A DNA stretch of 64,000 nucleotides from Algoriphagus boritolerans DSM 17298 = JCM 18970 (GTDB lineage Bacteria; Bacteroidota; Bacteroidia; Cytophagales; Cyclobacteriaceae): contig NZ_FNVR01000010.1 in assembly GCF_900108085.1 (NCBI RefSeq), forward strand, positions 1 through 64,000, read 5' to 3'. This document shows positions 26,837 to 35,797 of this stretch, piece after piece; the first letter of the stretch is position 1, and every line of letters begins with the position of its first letter. Below the pieces are notes generated by a model, which worked only from the letters and a program-made list of their open reading frames with translations, did not search any database and was not told the origin of the DNA. Made by a program: the position numbers and the translations under genes.

Positions 26837-27295
26837 TTATTTAACTAGAATTTTATTGTTTTCAATTTTGACGATACTTATTGTTTTCCCCACTTCAATA
26901 AAGCCGTCTTCCGATTTGACTTCATAGCTGTTTTCGCCGAATGATGCTTTGCCGATAGGTTTGATATCCGAAATTGCAACTCCTGTCATCCCCACACTTA
27001 AACCGACAGTTCTTCCATCAAAAGCCCCACCTTGAAGGGATGATTTAAGAGAAAATCGGTTCCAAACTCCCGAAGTGAATCCATACCAAACCGCAATTAG
27101 GTTTAAAATAGAAGCAATTCCTGTGATCCAAAATGCGAGTTCAACATCAAATGCACTAAAGGCATAGATCACACCTGCAATACTTACCACAATTCCGATG
27201 ATTCCTACCAAGGTGGTACCGGGGATAAAAAGCACTTCGATCAGAAGCAGAATCAACCCTATTATCAGGAGACTTGCTAAAATCAAAATAGTCAT
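26837..27295 (-). CDS. NfeD-family membrane protein (FloA partner)
   Basis: A 152-residue short NfeD. Three or four hydrophobic helices occupy residues 1-80 (LLIIGLILLLIEVLFIPGTT; GIIGIVVSIAGVIYAF). The C-terminal OB-fold domain shows GMTGVAISDIKPIGKASFG and GKTISIVKIENNKILVK. There is no upstream ClpP-like protease domain, so it belongs to the short NfeD type that pairs with flotillins. It is the first gene of the nfeD-floA operon and lies downstream of proS on the same strand, behind a terminator. Confidence 0.9.
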   Translation of the reverse strand: MTILILASLLIIGLILLLIEVLFIPGTTLVGIIGIVVSIAGVIYAFSAFDVELAFWITGIASILNLIAVWYGFTSGVWNRFSLKSSLQGGAFDGRTVGLSVGMTGVAISDIKPIGKASFGENSYEVKSEDGFIEVGKTISIVKIENNKILVK

Positions 27296-27371
27296 GGGTC
27301 TTTTGGGTAAATGATAGAATTAGGCCTAAAATACGAGATTACAGGGGTAAATCAACAGATACCGATAAAAG

Positions 27372-27400
27372 AAAAACCCGGATTTGTTTTTCCGGGCTTT
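27372..27400 (-). terminator. Terminator after proS
   Basis: On the minus strand GCCCGGA and TCCGGGT form a stem around a short A-rich loop, followed by TTTTTC. It begins five bases past the proS stop. Confidence 0.75.
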
Positions 27401-27404
27401 GATT

Positions 27405-28886
27405 TTAGTAGGCTTTCGCGAAATAGACTCTTCCTGAGGACGGTTTACCGGTCAGAACACAAGTTCCGTTTTCTTCTTTTCGATCCAAAGGAATGCATCG
27501 GATGGTGGCTTTGGTAAGTTCCTTTATTTTCTCTTCAGTTTCGGAAGTACCATCCCAATGAGCGGAAATGAATCCACCCTTATTCTCGAGCACCTCCTGG
27601 AATTCTTCCCATGTATTGACTTCGGTGGTGACCGAAGCCCTGAAGTCCATAGCCTTTTTGAATATTCCTTCCTGTATATCGTCCAAGAGTGCTATGATTT
27701 TCTCAGCGATAGGCTGTGAGTCAAGCGCGAAAGTCTCTTTCGTTAGATTATCTCTTCTGGCAATTTCTACTGTCCCATTTTCCAAATCTCTTGGACCAAT
27801 GCCAATTCGTACAGGAACGCCCTTAAGTTCATACTCTGCAAATTTCCATCCTGGCTTATGCGTATCCCGATTGTCATATTTTACAGAAATCCCTGCCTTT
27901 CTAAGGTCAGCGACGATCTCATTCACTTTGACCGAAATTGCTTCCAACTCCGCCTCACCTCGATATATCGGCACAATCACTACTTGGATCGGCGCCAATT
28001 TTGGAGGGAGAACAAGTCCATTATCATCGGAATGTGCCATAATCAGCGCTCCCATCAGGCGGGTACTGACACCCCAGGATGTCCCCCAGACGTAATCCAG
28101 CCCACCTTCTTTGATGGCAAATTTCACATCAAACGCTTTGGCAAAATTCTGTCCCAGGAAATGCGAGGTTCCCGCCTGAAGTGCTTTACCATCCTGCATC
28201 ATTGCCTCAATGCAGAAAGTCTCATCTGCACCTGCAAACCGTTCGTTTTCAGTTTTCTTACCCTTCACAACCGGTACCGCCATGTATTCTTCGGCAAATT
28301 GCGCATAGACATTCATCATTCGAACTGTCTCATCCATAGCTTCCTTTGATGTGGCATGAGCAGTATGCCCTTCCTGCCACAAAAATTCAGTAGTCCTTAA
28401 GAACAGCCGGGTTCGCATCTCCCATCTGACCACATTTGCCCACTGATTCACCAGCAAGGGAAGATCCCGATAGGACTGAATCCAGTTTTTGTATGTACTC
28501 CAAATGACGGTTTCAGAAGTTGGGCGGACTATTAACTCTTCTTCCAACTTTGCGTCCGGATCGACAATTATTCCTGATCCATCTTCGGCATTTTTAAGCC
28601 GGTAGTGTGTCACAACTGCGCATTCTTTAGCAAAACCTTCCACATGACTAGCCTCTTTACTGAGAAAGGATTTGGGGATGAAAAGTGGAAAATACGCATT
28701 GGTATGCCCTGTTTCCTTGAACATTTTATCCAATTGTGCCTGCATCTTTTCCCAGATAGAATACCCGTATGGCTTGATCACCATGCACCCGCGCACAGGC
28801 GAATTTTCGGCTAAATCTGCTTTTTTTACTAATTCGTTATACCACAGTGAATAATCTTCGCTGCGTTTTGGAAGTCCTTTGCTCAT
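27405..28886 (-). CDS. proS: Prolyl-tRNA synthetase (archaeal/eukaryal-like short form)
   Basis: Charges tRNA(Pro) with proline. At 493 residues it is the short ProS type 3 without the editing insertion of E. coli ProS, as is usual in Bacteroidota. Class II motifs are seen: [20 protein letters not shown] (motif 2 region), [18 protein letters not shown], and [18 protein letters not shown] (motif 3 region). The anticodon-binding domain has [30 protein letters not shown], seen here in part, and a zinc-type C-terminal domain ends near RVYFAKAY. It is transcribed divergently from the G/W-rich lipoprotein gene. Confidence 0.97.
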   Translation of the reverse strand: MSKGLPKRSEDYSLWYNELVKKADLAENSPVRGCMVIKPYGYSIWEKMQAQLDKMFKETGHTNAYFPLFIPKSFLSKEASHVEGFAKECAVVTHYRLKNAEDGSGIIVDPDAKLEEELIVRPTSETVIWSTYKNWIQSYRDLPLLVNQWANVVRWEMRTRLFLRTTEFLWQEGHTAHATSKEAMDETVRMMNVYAQFAEEYMAVPVVKGKKTENERFAGADETFCIEAMMQDGKALQAGTSHFLGQNFAKAFDVKFAIKEGGLDYVWGTSWGVSTRLMGALIMAHSDDNGLVLPPKLAPIQVVIVPIYRGEAELEAISVKVNEIVADLRKAGISVKYDNRDTHKPGWKFAEYELKGVPVRIGIGPRDLENGTVEIARRDNLTKETFALDSQPIAEKIIALLDDIQEGIFKKAMDFRASVTTEVNTWEEFQEVLENKGGFISAHWDGTSETEEKIKELTKATIRCIPLDRKEENGTCVLTGKPSSGRVYFAKAY

Positions 28887-28889
28887 CAG

Positions 28890-28921
28890 TTGGATAAAAT
28901 GTTAAAATGTCTTTATTTTTG
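28890..28921 (+). promoter_or_regulatory. Bacteroidota-type promoter for the G/W-rich lipoprotein gene
   Basis: A TTG at 28890-28892 and TATTTTTG at 28914-28921 are separated by 21 bases, a good fit to the -33/-7 layout (TTG, then TAnnTTTG). The start codon chosen for the gene is 86 bases downstream, leaving a leader of about 80 bases. Confidence 0.6.
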
Positions 28922-29006
28922 CTTAAATAGAGCTGGCAAATATAATCCAAAAAGTATAACCTCAGGGTTGTCAGTTCGTATAACAAAGCAACAATCAACT
29001 TCAACT

Positions 29007-30407
29007 ATGAAGAAATTATCAATAATTACCGCTTCTTTTCTTGTGGGTACCCTTGTGATTTCATCTTGCAGCACCAATAAAATGGCAGCAAGCTCAGGAA
29101 ATGACAACCTGTATTTCATGGCCTCGGATGTAAGGTTGGCTACGCAGTATGCGGTAGACAACAACAACCCGAAGTCCTTTCAAAATATCACACAAGAACC
29201 AGCTCTGATCGAGGAGAATTTTAGTTCCAGAAATGTCAATCCGGAGTATATTTCAAGATATCAAACTTTGGATAACAACTCCAATGGAGAGGAAGAAGTG
29301 GTTTACTTCGAAGAAGACACCACACAACAAGCCACAGGAAATATCAATGCCTACGACAATTATTCAGTTGCTCAAAACGGTAATGGATCCAATAACCCAA
29401 ACATCAATTTCAACTTTGGGATGGGTTATGGTTTTGGCGGAATGATGATGAGTCCATGGGGCTTTTATGATCCATTCTGGGGTCCGGCTTGGGGCTTCCG
29501 CCCTGGACTTTCTATTGGTTTGGGTTTCGGCTTTGGAAACCGTTGGGGCAACCCGTTTTGGGGTTCAGGTTTTGGCTGGGGAGATCCATTTTTTGGTACA
29601 GGCTTTGGTTGGGGTAGTCCTTACATGGGAATGGGCTACGGAAATCCATTCTGGGGACCCGGTTTCGGCTGGGGTAGTCCTATTTATGCAGGACGTCCGA
29701 TCTTTGTATTGCCTGGCGGCGAATTTGGAGATAGAAGAACCGTCTATGGAGCAAGACCTACCAGAGGTTCTTCGTTGGCCAATACAGGAATCAATTCTTC
29801 CCAAGCTGGTGTGATGCCAAGTACCGCAAGAGCTCAAGCAAGAGGTAATGCTGCGGCGGTGAATAATTCTTCTGCAAGAAGATTGGTTTCCTCTGAAAAT
29901 TCGAGAGTAGCCAGTCGAGATTTCAGCAATTCTCAAAATGATTATTACAACTCTTCCAGAAGTCGTGTTGCAACTACACGAAATATAAGTTCGCCTGTTA
30001 CAGATAGAGGTACTGTCACTACCCAAACCAGAAGTGCAATACCTTCTGCCAGAACTACTAATGCATATAGCCCAACTAACACGATGAGAAGTTCTTCTCC
30101 ATCCAGAAGTGTAGCTCCAAGCTATAACAATGGAAGAATATCCAATCCGGCATACAATAGAGGAACCAGTCCTTCATATAACAGGAATTCAAGCCCTACA
30201 TACAATCGTTCGAACTCACCTTCATACAATAGAAGTATGACTCCTTCGAATAATCGGACTTTTACACCTAGTAGAACGACTAATTCCCCTTCATTTAGTG
30301 CTCCAAGTAGATCGAGTGGAGGGGGTGGTTTTAGTGCTCCGAGCAGAAGCACAGGAGGATCTTCGGGCGGTAGTGTCGGCGGATCCAGAGGAGGAAGGGG
30401 AAATTAA
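29007..30407 (+). CDS. Low-complexity G/F/W-rich and S/R/N-rich lipoprotein
   Basis: The start at 29007 (MKKLSIITASFLVG) gives a lipoprotein signal ending at ISSC; a longer in-frame reading from 28890 would lack a signal. Three regions follow. First comes a normal-looking N-terminal part (FMASDVRLATQYAVDNN and EYISRYQTL). Next, at about 140-230, are repeats of the type NPFWGSGFGWGDPFFG, alternating with GMGYGNPFWGPGFGWGSP. The last ~200 residues are repeats such as SPSYNRNSSPTYNRSN, ending in a Gly/Ser tail. I know no function. It could be a surface or matrix protein in which the aromatic and Arg-rich repeats promote assembly or adhesion. It has a promoter and terminator of its own. Confidence 0.8.
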   Translation: MKKLSIITASFLVGTLVISSCSTNKMAASSGNDNLYFMASDVRLATQYAVDNNNPKSFQNITQEPALIEENFSSRNVNPEYISRYQTLDNNSNGEEEVVYFEEDTTQQATGNINAYDNYSVAQNGNGSNNPNINFNFGMGYGFGGMMMSPWGFYDPFWGPAWGFRPGLSIGLGFGFGNRWGNPFWGSGFGWGDPFFGTGFGWGSPYMGMGYGNPFWGPGFGWGSPIYAGRPIFVLPGGEFGDRRTVYGARPTRGSSLANTGINSSQAGVMPSTARAQARGNAAAVNNSSARRLVSSENSRVASRDFSNSQNDYYNSSRSRVATTRNISSPVTDRGTVTTQTRSAIPSARTTNAYSPTNTMRSSSPSRSVAPSYNNGRISNPAYNRGTSPSYNRNSSPTYNRSNSPSYNRSMTPSNNRTFTPSRTTNSPSFSAPSRSSGGGGFSAPSRSTGGSSGGSVGGSRGGRGN

Positions 30408-30422
30408 TTTCCCCTTTTTTTT
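30397..30422 (+). terminator. Terminator overlapping the stop codon
   Basis: A perfect 18-base palindrome (GGGGAAATT and its complement), containing the stop codon of the lipoprotein gene, is followed by eight T. Confidence 0.85.
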
Positions 30423-30484
30423 GTAGAAATTCAGCACAAAAAGCCAAAGCATTCGTTTATTCTTTATAACCAAACGATTAATTA

Positions 30485-32014
30485 ATGAGGTTTCTGACAG
30501 TCTTTTTCACCCTCACTTGGTTCACAATTGGGGGAGCCTTCGCCCAAAGTGGATATTTTGAAGATGCATATCGATTCAGTAGAGCAAATCCTTCAGGCTC
30601 TGCCAGAATTATGGGCATAGGGGGAACTCAATATTCCTTGGGTGGAGATGTCTCCAATATAGCTGGCAACCCAGCCGGTCTGGGTTTCTTCCGCTCATCT
30701 GAGGCAAGTATCAGCCTTGGATATTCTGACTGGAAAGTTGATACCCGGTATTTAAATCAAGCTCAAACGTATAATACGAGTAACTTTAATCTGCCTAACA
30801 TGAGTTATGTTATGGCAAATCCAAAAGGAAATCTCGAGACGAAAGCCTTCAAAGGAGGTGCTTTCGGTTTTAGCTTCCAACGAATTGCCAATTTCAATAC
30901 GGAGTTCGGGTATAATTCCAATCAACCTGGAAATTCCTCGATAATTGATTTCTATGTCCAAGACGCATATAATCTATATTATAATTTTGGCTTCAATTTA
31001 GACGATATAGCTGGATCTGGATTAACAGGGTTGGGCTATAATACTTTTCAATTTAATCCTGCATATGATGATAACTTCAACATAATTGATGGTGAATTTG
31101 AACCTATAATTGGTAATCAAATCGCTCCTTTTCAGAATGAAAACATAATTCAGGAAGGGAATTCAAATCAAATAACTATAGCATACGGAGCTAATTTCAA
31201 TCACAAATTTTTTGTAGGAGGTTCAATGGGAATTAGATCAATAAGTTTCAGTTCTTTTAAAACCTATGGGGAACTCTTCAATGAAGGACCGTTGCGTTCT
31301 TCAAATTTGACTGAAAGCCTTTTCATAAATGGTGCTGGAGTAAATATAAATCTAGGAGTTATCTACAAACCCATAGACTATTTGAATTTAGGTTTTAACT
31401 TCCAGTCTCCTACATTGTATTCATTGAATGAGGAATATGAAGCTGGTGTAGTGGCTGATTTCGGAGGATTTTATTTTGAACCAGAGGATTTGACACTCGG
31501 AAGAGAAGAAGCTGTGACAAATTTTATCATCAGCAACTACGGGCTAAACACACCCCTCAAAATTGGAGGTGGAGCTACTTTTTTTATTGGGAAAAATGGC
31601 TTTATCTCCGCTGATATAGATTGGGTGGATTACAGCGCCGGAAGGATCAATTCCAAAGACTTTGACGAGAGTCCGGACAACCAAGCCATTCGAAACACCT
31701 ATACCAGTACGCTCAATTATAGATTGGGAGGAGAAGCCCGATTTGACCTATTCAGAATCAGGGCTGGATATGCTTTCTTTGGAGATCCTTTTGCCAATCC
31801 GGCAGGTTTTGATCAGAGCACTCAGCAACTTAGTGGGGGAATTGGTGTAAAACTCAATTCAATAAATTTGGATTTTGCACTTGTCAATCAAAAATACAGC
31901 GGGCAATATCGAAGCTATCAAGTTTTGGACGAAAACAATAATAACTTTGGCCCAGTGACTCAATTGGAAAATAGTATCATCTCTGGCGTGTTGACGATAG
32001 GATATAATTTCTAA
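30485..32014 (+). CDS. Outer-membrane beta-barrel, OmpP1/FadL-like
   Basis: A 509-residue outer-membrane protein with a signal peptide (ending GGAFAQ). The mature N-terminus, RFSRANPSGSARIMGIGGTQ and SLGGDVSNIAGNPAGLGFF, is the FadL/OmpP1 start (A-x-x-GNPAGL). Amphipathic strands follow to the aromatic C-terminus, VLTIGYNF. FadL-type channels move long-chain fatty acids or other hydrophobic molecules across the outer membrane; the substrate here is unknown. It follows the G/W-rich lipoprotein after a terminator and has its own terminator. Confidence 0.85.
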   Translation: MRFLTVFFTLTWFTIGGAFAQSGYFEDAYRFSRANPSGSARIMGIGGTQYSLGGDVSNIAGNPAGLGFFRSSEASISLGYSDWKVDTRYLNQAQTYNTSNFNLPNMSYVMANPKGNLETKAFKGGAFGFSFQRIANFNTEFGYNSNQPGNSSIIDFYVQDAYNLYYNFGFNLDDIAGSGLTGLGYNTFQFNPAYDDNFNIIDGEFEPIIGNQIAPFQNENIIQEGNSNQITIAYGANFNHKFFVGGSMGIRSISFSSFKTYGELFNEGPLRSSNLTESLFINGAGVNINLGVIYKPIDYLNLGFNFQSPTLYSLNEEYEAGVVADFGGFYFEPEDLTLGREEAVTNFIISNYGLNTPLKIGGGATFFIGKNGFISADIDWVDYSAGRINSKDFDESPDNQAIRNTYTSTLNYRLGGEARFDLFRIRAGYAFFGDPFANPAGFDQSTQQLSGGIGVKLNSINLDFALVNQKYSGQYRSYQVLDENNNNFGPVTQLENSIISGVLTIGYNF

Positions 32015-32033
32015 TAAATTCTCAAAAGCATGG

Positions 32034-32075
32034 AAAAGCTCGACGAATTATATCTTCGTTGAGCTTTTTTCTTTT
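32034..32075 (+). terminator. Terminator after the FadL-like gene
   Basis: A 14-bp stem (AAAAGCTCGACGAA with TTCGTTGAGCTTTT, one G-T pair) is followed by TTCTTTT. It lies 20 bases after the stop. Confidence 0.85.
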
Positions 32076-32121
32076 CTCAGATTTTTTCGCCTTTTAACCA
32101 GTTGAATTGGCCTCCCTTATA

Positions 32122-33054
32122 TTATTTGACATACCCCTCTTCCGGATCATTTCGAAAATAAACCTTGAATGTAGATCCTTTGTCCACTTCGCTTTCCAAT
32201 TCAATATCCCCACCTGCATTAGTGACTGTTTTCTTTACCAAATACAAGCCAATTCCAGTTCCTTCGACATGATTATGAGCTCTTCGGAAAGCCCCAAAAA
32301 TATTTTTTTGCTGATCCTCAGAGATCCCTATCCCATTGTCTTGAATGGACAAAAGCGTATAATCTCCAAGTTTTTCTGTAGTGATCCATATTTCCGGAGT
32401 CCGGTCAGAAGAACTATATTTAATAGCGTTACTTAAAATATTAAAGAGAATACTCCTTAAATTCTTTTTCGAAAATTCAATTACAGGCTCTCTGAGATCA
32501 TAGTTAATTTGAGCTTTTGAACTCAAAAGCTTTTCTTTCATAGACAATTCTACTTCCTCGAAAAGTTCCTCTACATTTACCTTCTCTTTCAAATCAATGT
32601 CACCTTCAATCTTGGCAAGATCCGATAGTTCATTGATAATTGTATTAAGGTTGGTCGTAGACTTATCAATCAACATGATTAATTCCTTGGTATCCTCATA
32701 AAAAGGAATGTCAGAATAACTTTTAAGAGTTTCTTTTAGCATGGAGATAATGATAAACAGATTAGCCAATGGCCCCCTCAAATCATGAGAAACTGCATAA
32801 ATAAACGTATCATGATCTGCATTTATCCGTGATAATTTGTTCTGTACCTTCTTTAATTCGGTAATATCATTGAATGTAATGATCACTCCATCATTTTGAT
32901 TGTCATGTTGCTTCACATAAGGTATTGCCATCATCTGATACCATCTTCCGTCTAGCGTTTGCACCTCTTTTTCGATGGTACAAGTAGAAAGGATGATTTT
33001 TCTTATATCATCCATCAAAGTAGAGAACCGAATATTGGTCGAGATATCACTCAA
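32122..33054 (-). CDS. Histidine kinase with PAS domain; 5'-truncated CheB/CheR-type hybrid
   Basis: The protein starts in the middle of a PAS domain (DISTNIRF, then CTIEKEVQTLDGRWYQMM and GVIITFNDITELKKVQ). This segment closely matches the PAS domain of CheB-CheR-PAS-kinase fusion proteins. A histidine kinase follows, with phospho-acceptor His90 in YAVSHDLRGPLANL, N box NILSNAIKYSS, G1 DNGIGI and G2 GTGIGLYLVKK. All catalytic motifs are kept, but the CheB and CheR domains expected upstream are absent. The only start near the family-like N-terminus is a TTG at 33054, and the first ATG is 13 codons later. I consider it the 3' remnant of a larger gene. It may still be translated, but no response regulator is nearby. 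Confidence 0.65.
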   Translation of the reverse strand: MSDISTNIRFSTLMDDIRKIILSTCTIEKEVQTLDGRWYQMMAIPYVKQHDNQNDGVIITFNDITELKKVQNKLSRINADHDTFIYAVSHDLRGPLANLFIIISMLKETLKSYSDIPFYEDTKELIMLIDKSTTNLNTIINELSDLAKIEGDIDLKEKVNVEELFEEVELSMKEKLLSSKAQINYDLREPVIEFSKKNLRSILFNILSNAIKYSSSDRTPEIWITTEKLGDYTLLSIQDNGIGISEDQQKNIFGAFRRAHNHVEGTGIGLYLVKKTVTNAGGDIELESEVDKGSTFKVYFRNDPEEGYVK

Positions 33055-33240
33055 TTTTCTGCCTATATCACTTTCTTTCAGGTTAATCTGTAAAATATTG
33101 AGAAGAAGATTAAAAGACAGGTAGTTAAGTGACTTTTTAATCCAAAAATTAGGGCCAAAACTCCCAACTATAGAATGCGGGTAAACGAAATTTCGAGCTG
33201 AATTTGAATAGGTTTTTCCAAGAATAAAGAAGTAACCTGC
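33055..33240 (-). pseudogene. In-frame remnant upstream of the truncated kinase
   Basis: The kinase frame continues upstream without a stop for 62 codons but has no ATG. Its last part (LLNILQINLKESDIGRK) still matches the CheR-linked PAS domain, whose usual form is NLIPSDVGRP. Further upstream the similarity fades (SFGPNFWIKKSLNYL) before a TAA at 33241. This supports loss of the 5' part of the gene by deletion. From 33241 to 33410 I see nothing. Confidence 0.55.
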
Positions 33241-33410
33241 TTATAATCCCTTGAAATTTATTGACTCAAGAGAAGCATTCAAAATTGAATAAAATTCTAT
33301 CTATTGGGTATCTCTGGGTTAAATTCCAATTTAGTTCCCAAAAAAATCGAAAATCCTGGTAGTTTATAAGTAGAAATAGAAGCGAATAATCTTGATAAAT
33401 AAAAGCTTTA

Positions 33411-33944
33411 CTATAAATTTTTAAGCTGATGAATCAACTCTTGTATTAAAAGCTGTGCGGAAAAATCATCGCCGCTTAATTTTATTTTTGCCTGATTGTA
33501 AAAATATTCACGCTGATCGAGCAGGCTTTTGAGCTTCAACGTGATTTCTTCTTGATCCAGATTCAGAAACATAGGCCGATTTTGAACTTTGGATACCTTT
33601 AGCCTTTCAGAAATCGTGTCCAACGGGACATCAAGATATACAGACACCGATTTTTCATTGATCAATGCCATGTTGTCATGGAAGCAGGGTGCCCCCCCTC
33701 CAGTCGCCAGAACAAATGACCTATTCCTGTCGAGTAATTCTGAGAGCATTTCGGACTCCAACTCTCTAAACTTCCCTTCGCCATGAATTGAGAAAATTTC
33801 TGGTATTTTTAAGTGAGATTTTTCTTCAATTTGAAAATCCAAGTCCAGATAAGGAATCTCAAGTTGATGTGCCAATTGGCGTCCAAAGGTACTTTTTCCG
33901 CAGCCAGGCAATCCGACAAGTACAACTTTCAGCAATTTGCTCAT
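33411..33944 (-). CDS. aroK: Shikimate kinase
   Basis: Phosphorylates shikimate with ATP in the pathway to chorismate and aromatic amino acids. It has a P-loop VGLPGCGKSTFGRQLA at the N-terminus, the metal and substrate region YLDLDFQIEEK, the shikimate-binding arginine in GEGKFRELESEML, and ATGGGAPCF. The arginine of the lid, RPMFLN, is also present. The length of 177 residues is normal. Its start codon overlaps the stop of the DoxX-family gene arrangement (four bases), so the two genes are cotranscribed. Confidence 0.95.
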   Translation of the reverse strand: MSKLLKVVLVGLPGCGKSTFGRQLAHQLEIPYLDLDFQIEEKSHLKIPEIFSIHGEGKFRELESEMLSELLDRNRSFVLATGGGAPCFHDNMALINEKSVSVYLDVPLDTISERLKVSKVQNRPMFLNLDQEEITLKLKSLLDQREYFYNQAKIKLSGDDFSAQLLIQELIHQLKNL

Positions 33945-35038
33945 AGGAAAAAGTCCAAAACGTCTGTTGCGTCCGGAGTATTATTATGATGATATTTTTC
34001 CATTACCACTCCATCTTTCAGGATCATGATTCCGGGGTTTGCACGCATGATAGTTTTCACGACCGTGGCATCTGCCTGCAGGCCCATCACACTCCAGTTT
34101 TGCTTGGATAAAAAGGCATCAATCTCTTCCTGAGTTGCAGCAGCCATAAACACCACATCCACAGGTGCCCCTTCCATGGCTTTTACCAAATTATTCAATT
34201 TGTCCAAATTGGCCTCGCTCATTTTTGACATGTTGCTGCTCAGGATGATTACTTTATTCCCTGCGAAAAGAAACTCAGACTGGTCCCCCTCATCATTCCA
34301 GGCTGCAAAATCTGAGATTTTGGGAAGTGCTTCCGGATTTTGCAAAACCATCTCCACGAATTCATAGCCTTCCTCGGCCGGATACTGATCGAAGGTGAAT
34401 GTTTCCTCCCCTTTTTTCATGACATATTTATATTGAAGCGGTGCGGAAGGTTGCATATTCGTGGGAATACTGACCCCATTTTTATAAGCTCTGAAGTCGA
34501 TAAAAGGCAAATTCTGAATAGCCCAATAGGCAATTCCAAGGGAAAGGATTAAGGTAACAATTGCTGTCACACTCGCCCATTTTGGAGTCTCTTCGGATAA
34601 CTCATTTCGGTAAAAGAAAAGGAAAGAAATCATGATCAGCAGAATCACGTCCTTATAAAAGGATTCCCACGGAGTCAATTTAATCGCATCCCCAAAGCAC
34701 CCACAGTCCGTCACCTTGTTGAAATACGCCGAAAAGAAGGTAAGAAAGGTGAAGAAAAGAATCATTAACCCAATGGCAATCACCGTTTGCTTCAACTTCA
34801 CTCCAATAATCAGCATCACTCCCAAAACCACCTCTGCGACCACCAAAACCACTCCGATATACAGTGCAAATGGTTTGAAGTAATAGAAGAACCCTGCTAT
34901 ATCATTCGAAAAGACATCAAAATACTCCTCCAACTTTATCGCCGTTCCGACAGGATCATTGACCTTAATGAGGCCGGAGAAGATAAAAAGCCCTCCTACC
35001 AACAGGCGAAGAACCCAAAGTATTGCTTGCTTATTCAT
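33941..35038 (-). CDS. DoxX-like membrane protein with C-terminal thioredoxin-like domain (BT_3928 type)
   Basis: Four transmembrane helices of the DoxX type fill the first half (WVLRLLVGGLFIFSGLIKVNDP; VTDCGCFGDAIKLTPWESF). The second half, from about residue 200, is a soluble domain with thioredoxin-like strands (FLFAGNKVIILSSNM; AMEGAPVDVVFMAAAT) and no CxxC. The DCGCFGD loop with two cysteines in the membrane part resembles MauE/DoxX proteins linked to quinone-dependent disulfide chemistry. The ATG at 35038 is preferred to an upstream TTG at 35059. It overlaps aroK by four bases. Confidence 0.85.
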   Translation of the reverse strand: MNKQAILWVLRLLVGGLFIFSGLIKVNDPVGTAIKLEEYFDVFSNDIAGFFYYFKPFALYIGVVLVVAEVVLGVMLIIGVKLKQTVIAIGLMILFFTFLTFFSAYFNKVTDCGCFGDAIKLTPWESFYKDVILLIMISFLFFYRNELSEETPKWASVTAIVTLILSLGIAYWAIQNLPFIDFRAYKNGVSIPTNMQPSAPLQYKYVMKKGEETFTFDQYPAEEGYEFVEMVLQNPEALPKISDFAAWNDEGDQSEFLFAGNKVIILSSNMSKMSEANLDKLNNLVKAMEGAPVDVVFMAAATQEEIDAFLSKQNWSVMGLQADATVVKTIMRANPGIMILKDGVVMEKYHHNNTPDATDVLDFFL

Positions 35039-35060
35039 CTGTTTATAATTTTTTTTCAAT

Positions 35061-35100
35061 GGTCAGATAGCCTGTCCCGATTTTTCTTCGGGAGAATCTC
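35061..35100 (-). repeat. Dispersed hairpin repeat, copy B
   Basis: Read on the minus strand, this 40-base element contains ATTCTCCCGA, a short A-rich loop, TCGGGACAGGCT and ATCTGACC. Its CCCGA/TCGGG arms can fold into a hairpin. Nearly the same element lies at 61741-61779, and a shorter relative at about 2637-2662. It separates the DUF1599 and DoxX genes. Between it and 35207 I see no convincing gene. Confidence 0.7.
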
Positions 35101-35207
35101 GCATGCATTATAATCATCCCAGTGTGTGACGATCTTGGTCATGCTCGATTTCATATGATTAAATGTTTTCCTTCTAAAGACTTCATAGTCTTCCGTCTCG
35201 ATGATAG

Positions 35208-35783
35208 TTATCCCGCTGAGGGACGATCTTTGTACTCAATTTCATGATATCCCAGTTTGATCAGGCAGAAAACCGAATAGTTTATCATGTCCTGATAGTT
35301 TGCTTCGATTCCTTCCGAAACGATGGTTTTCCCTTGATTATCTTCGATTTGTTTGACCCTGAAGAGCTTCATGAGAATAATGTCCGTCATCGAACTGACA
35401 CGCATATCCCGCCATGCTTCCCCGTAATCATGATTCTTGTTTTCCAACAAAGCCCTCGTTGCATCAGACCAATAGTCATATTTCGGCTCGAGTTCTGAAT
35501 AAGGAATTTCCATTCGCTGATCATCCTTCATGCTGATTTGAATCAAAGCGATCAGACAGTAATTCACAATCCCCACAAATTCATCCACAATGGGATCATC
35601 CACTTTTTGACTGCCTTTTTCCTGAATAGAACGAATGCGTTGTGCCTTGATAAAAATCTGATCTGTAATCGAGGAAAGCCTCAAAATCCGCCAAGCTGTC
35701 CCATAATCGAGGGTTTTCTTTCGAAACAATTCTTTACATCGGGCGATTACTTGCTTATATTCGTTGGTAGTTTTAGTCTCCAA
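35208..35783 (-). CDS. DUF1599 protein with internal duplication
   Basis: A 191-residue cytoplasmic protein made of two similar halves. The first has RKKTLDYGTAWRILRLSSI and KAQRIRSIQE; the second has ENKNHDYGEAWRDMRVSSM and KLFRVKQIEDN. Each half has the DYGxAWRxxRxSS motif of DUF1599, whose fold is thought to be related to MazG-like nucleotide pyrophosphohydrolases. Whether it is catalytic is unknown. It lies divergently 14 bases from folP, which could hint at a link to folate or nucleotide metabolism. Confidence 0.85.
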   Translation of the reverse strand: METKTTNEYKQVIARCKELFRKKTLDYGTAWRILRLSSITDQIFIKAQRIRSIQEKGSQKVDDPIVDEFVGIVNYCLIALIQISMKDDQRMEIPYSELEPKYDYWSDATRALLENKNHDYGEAWRDMRVSSMTDIILMKLFRVKQIEDNQGKTIVSEGIEANYQDMINYSVFCLIKLGYHEIEYKDRPSAG

Positions 35784-35797
35784 AACAAATTAGTTAA

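Noticed and set aside
28890-29006. N-terminal extension of the G/W-rich lipoprotein to 28890
   Set aside because: It would bury the lipoprotein signal at residue 40 and overlap the promoter; the ATG at 29007 is better.
29520-29700. Regularly spaced repeats that might look like a CRISPR array
   Set aside because: They are imperfect codon-level repeats encoding FGWG/NPFWG units inside an open reading frame, with no unique spacers.
35056-35154. A 32-codon minus-strand frame starting MKSSMTKIVTHWDDY
   Set aside because: Its second half is made of the dispersed hairpin repeat, and nothing in it is recognisable.
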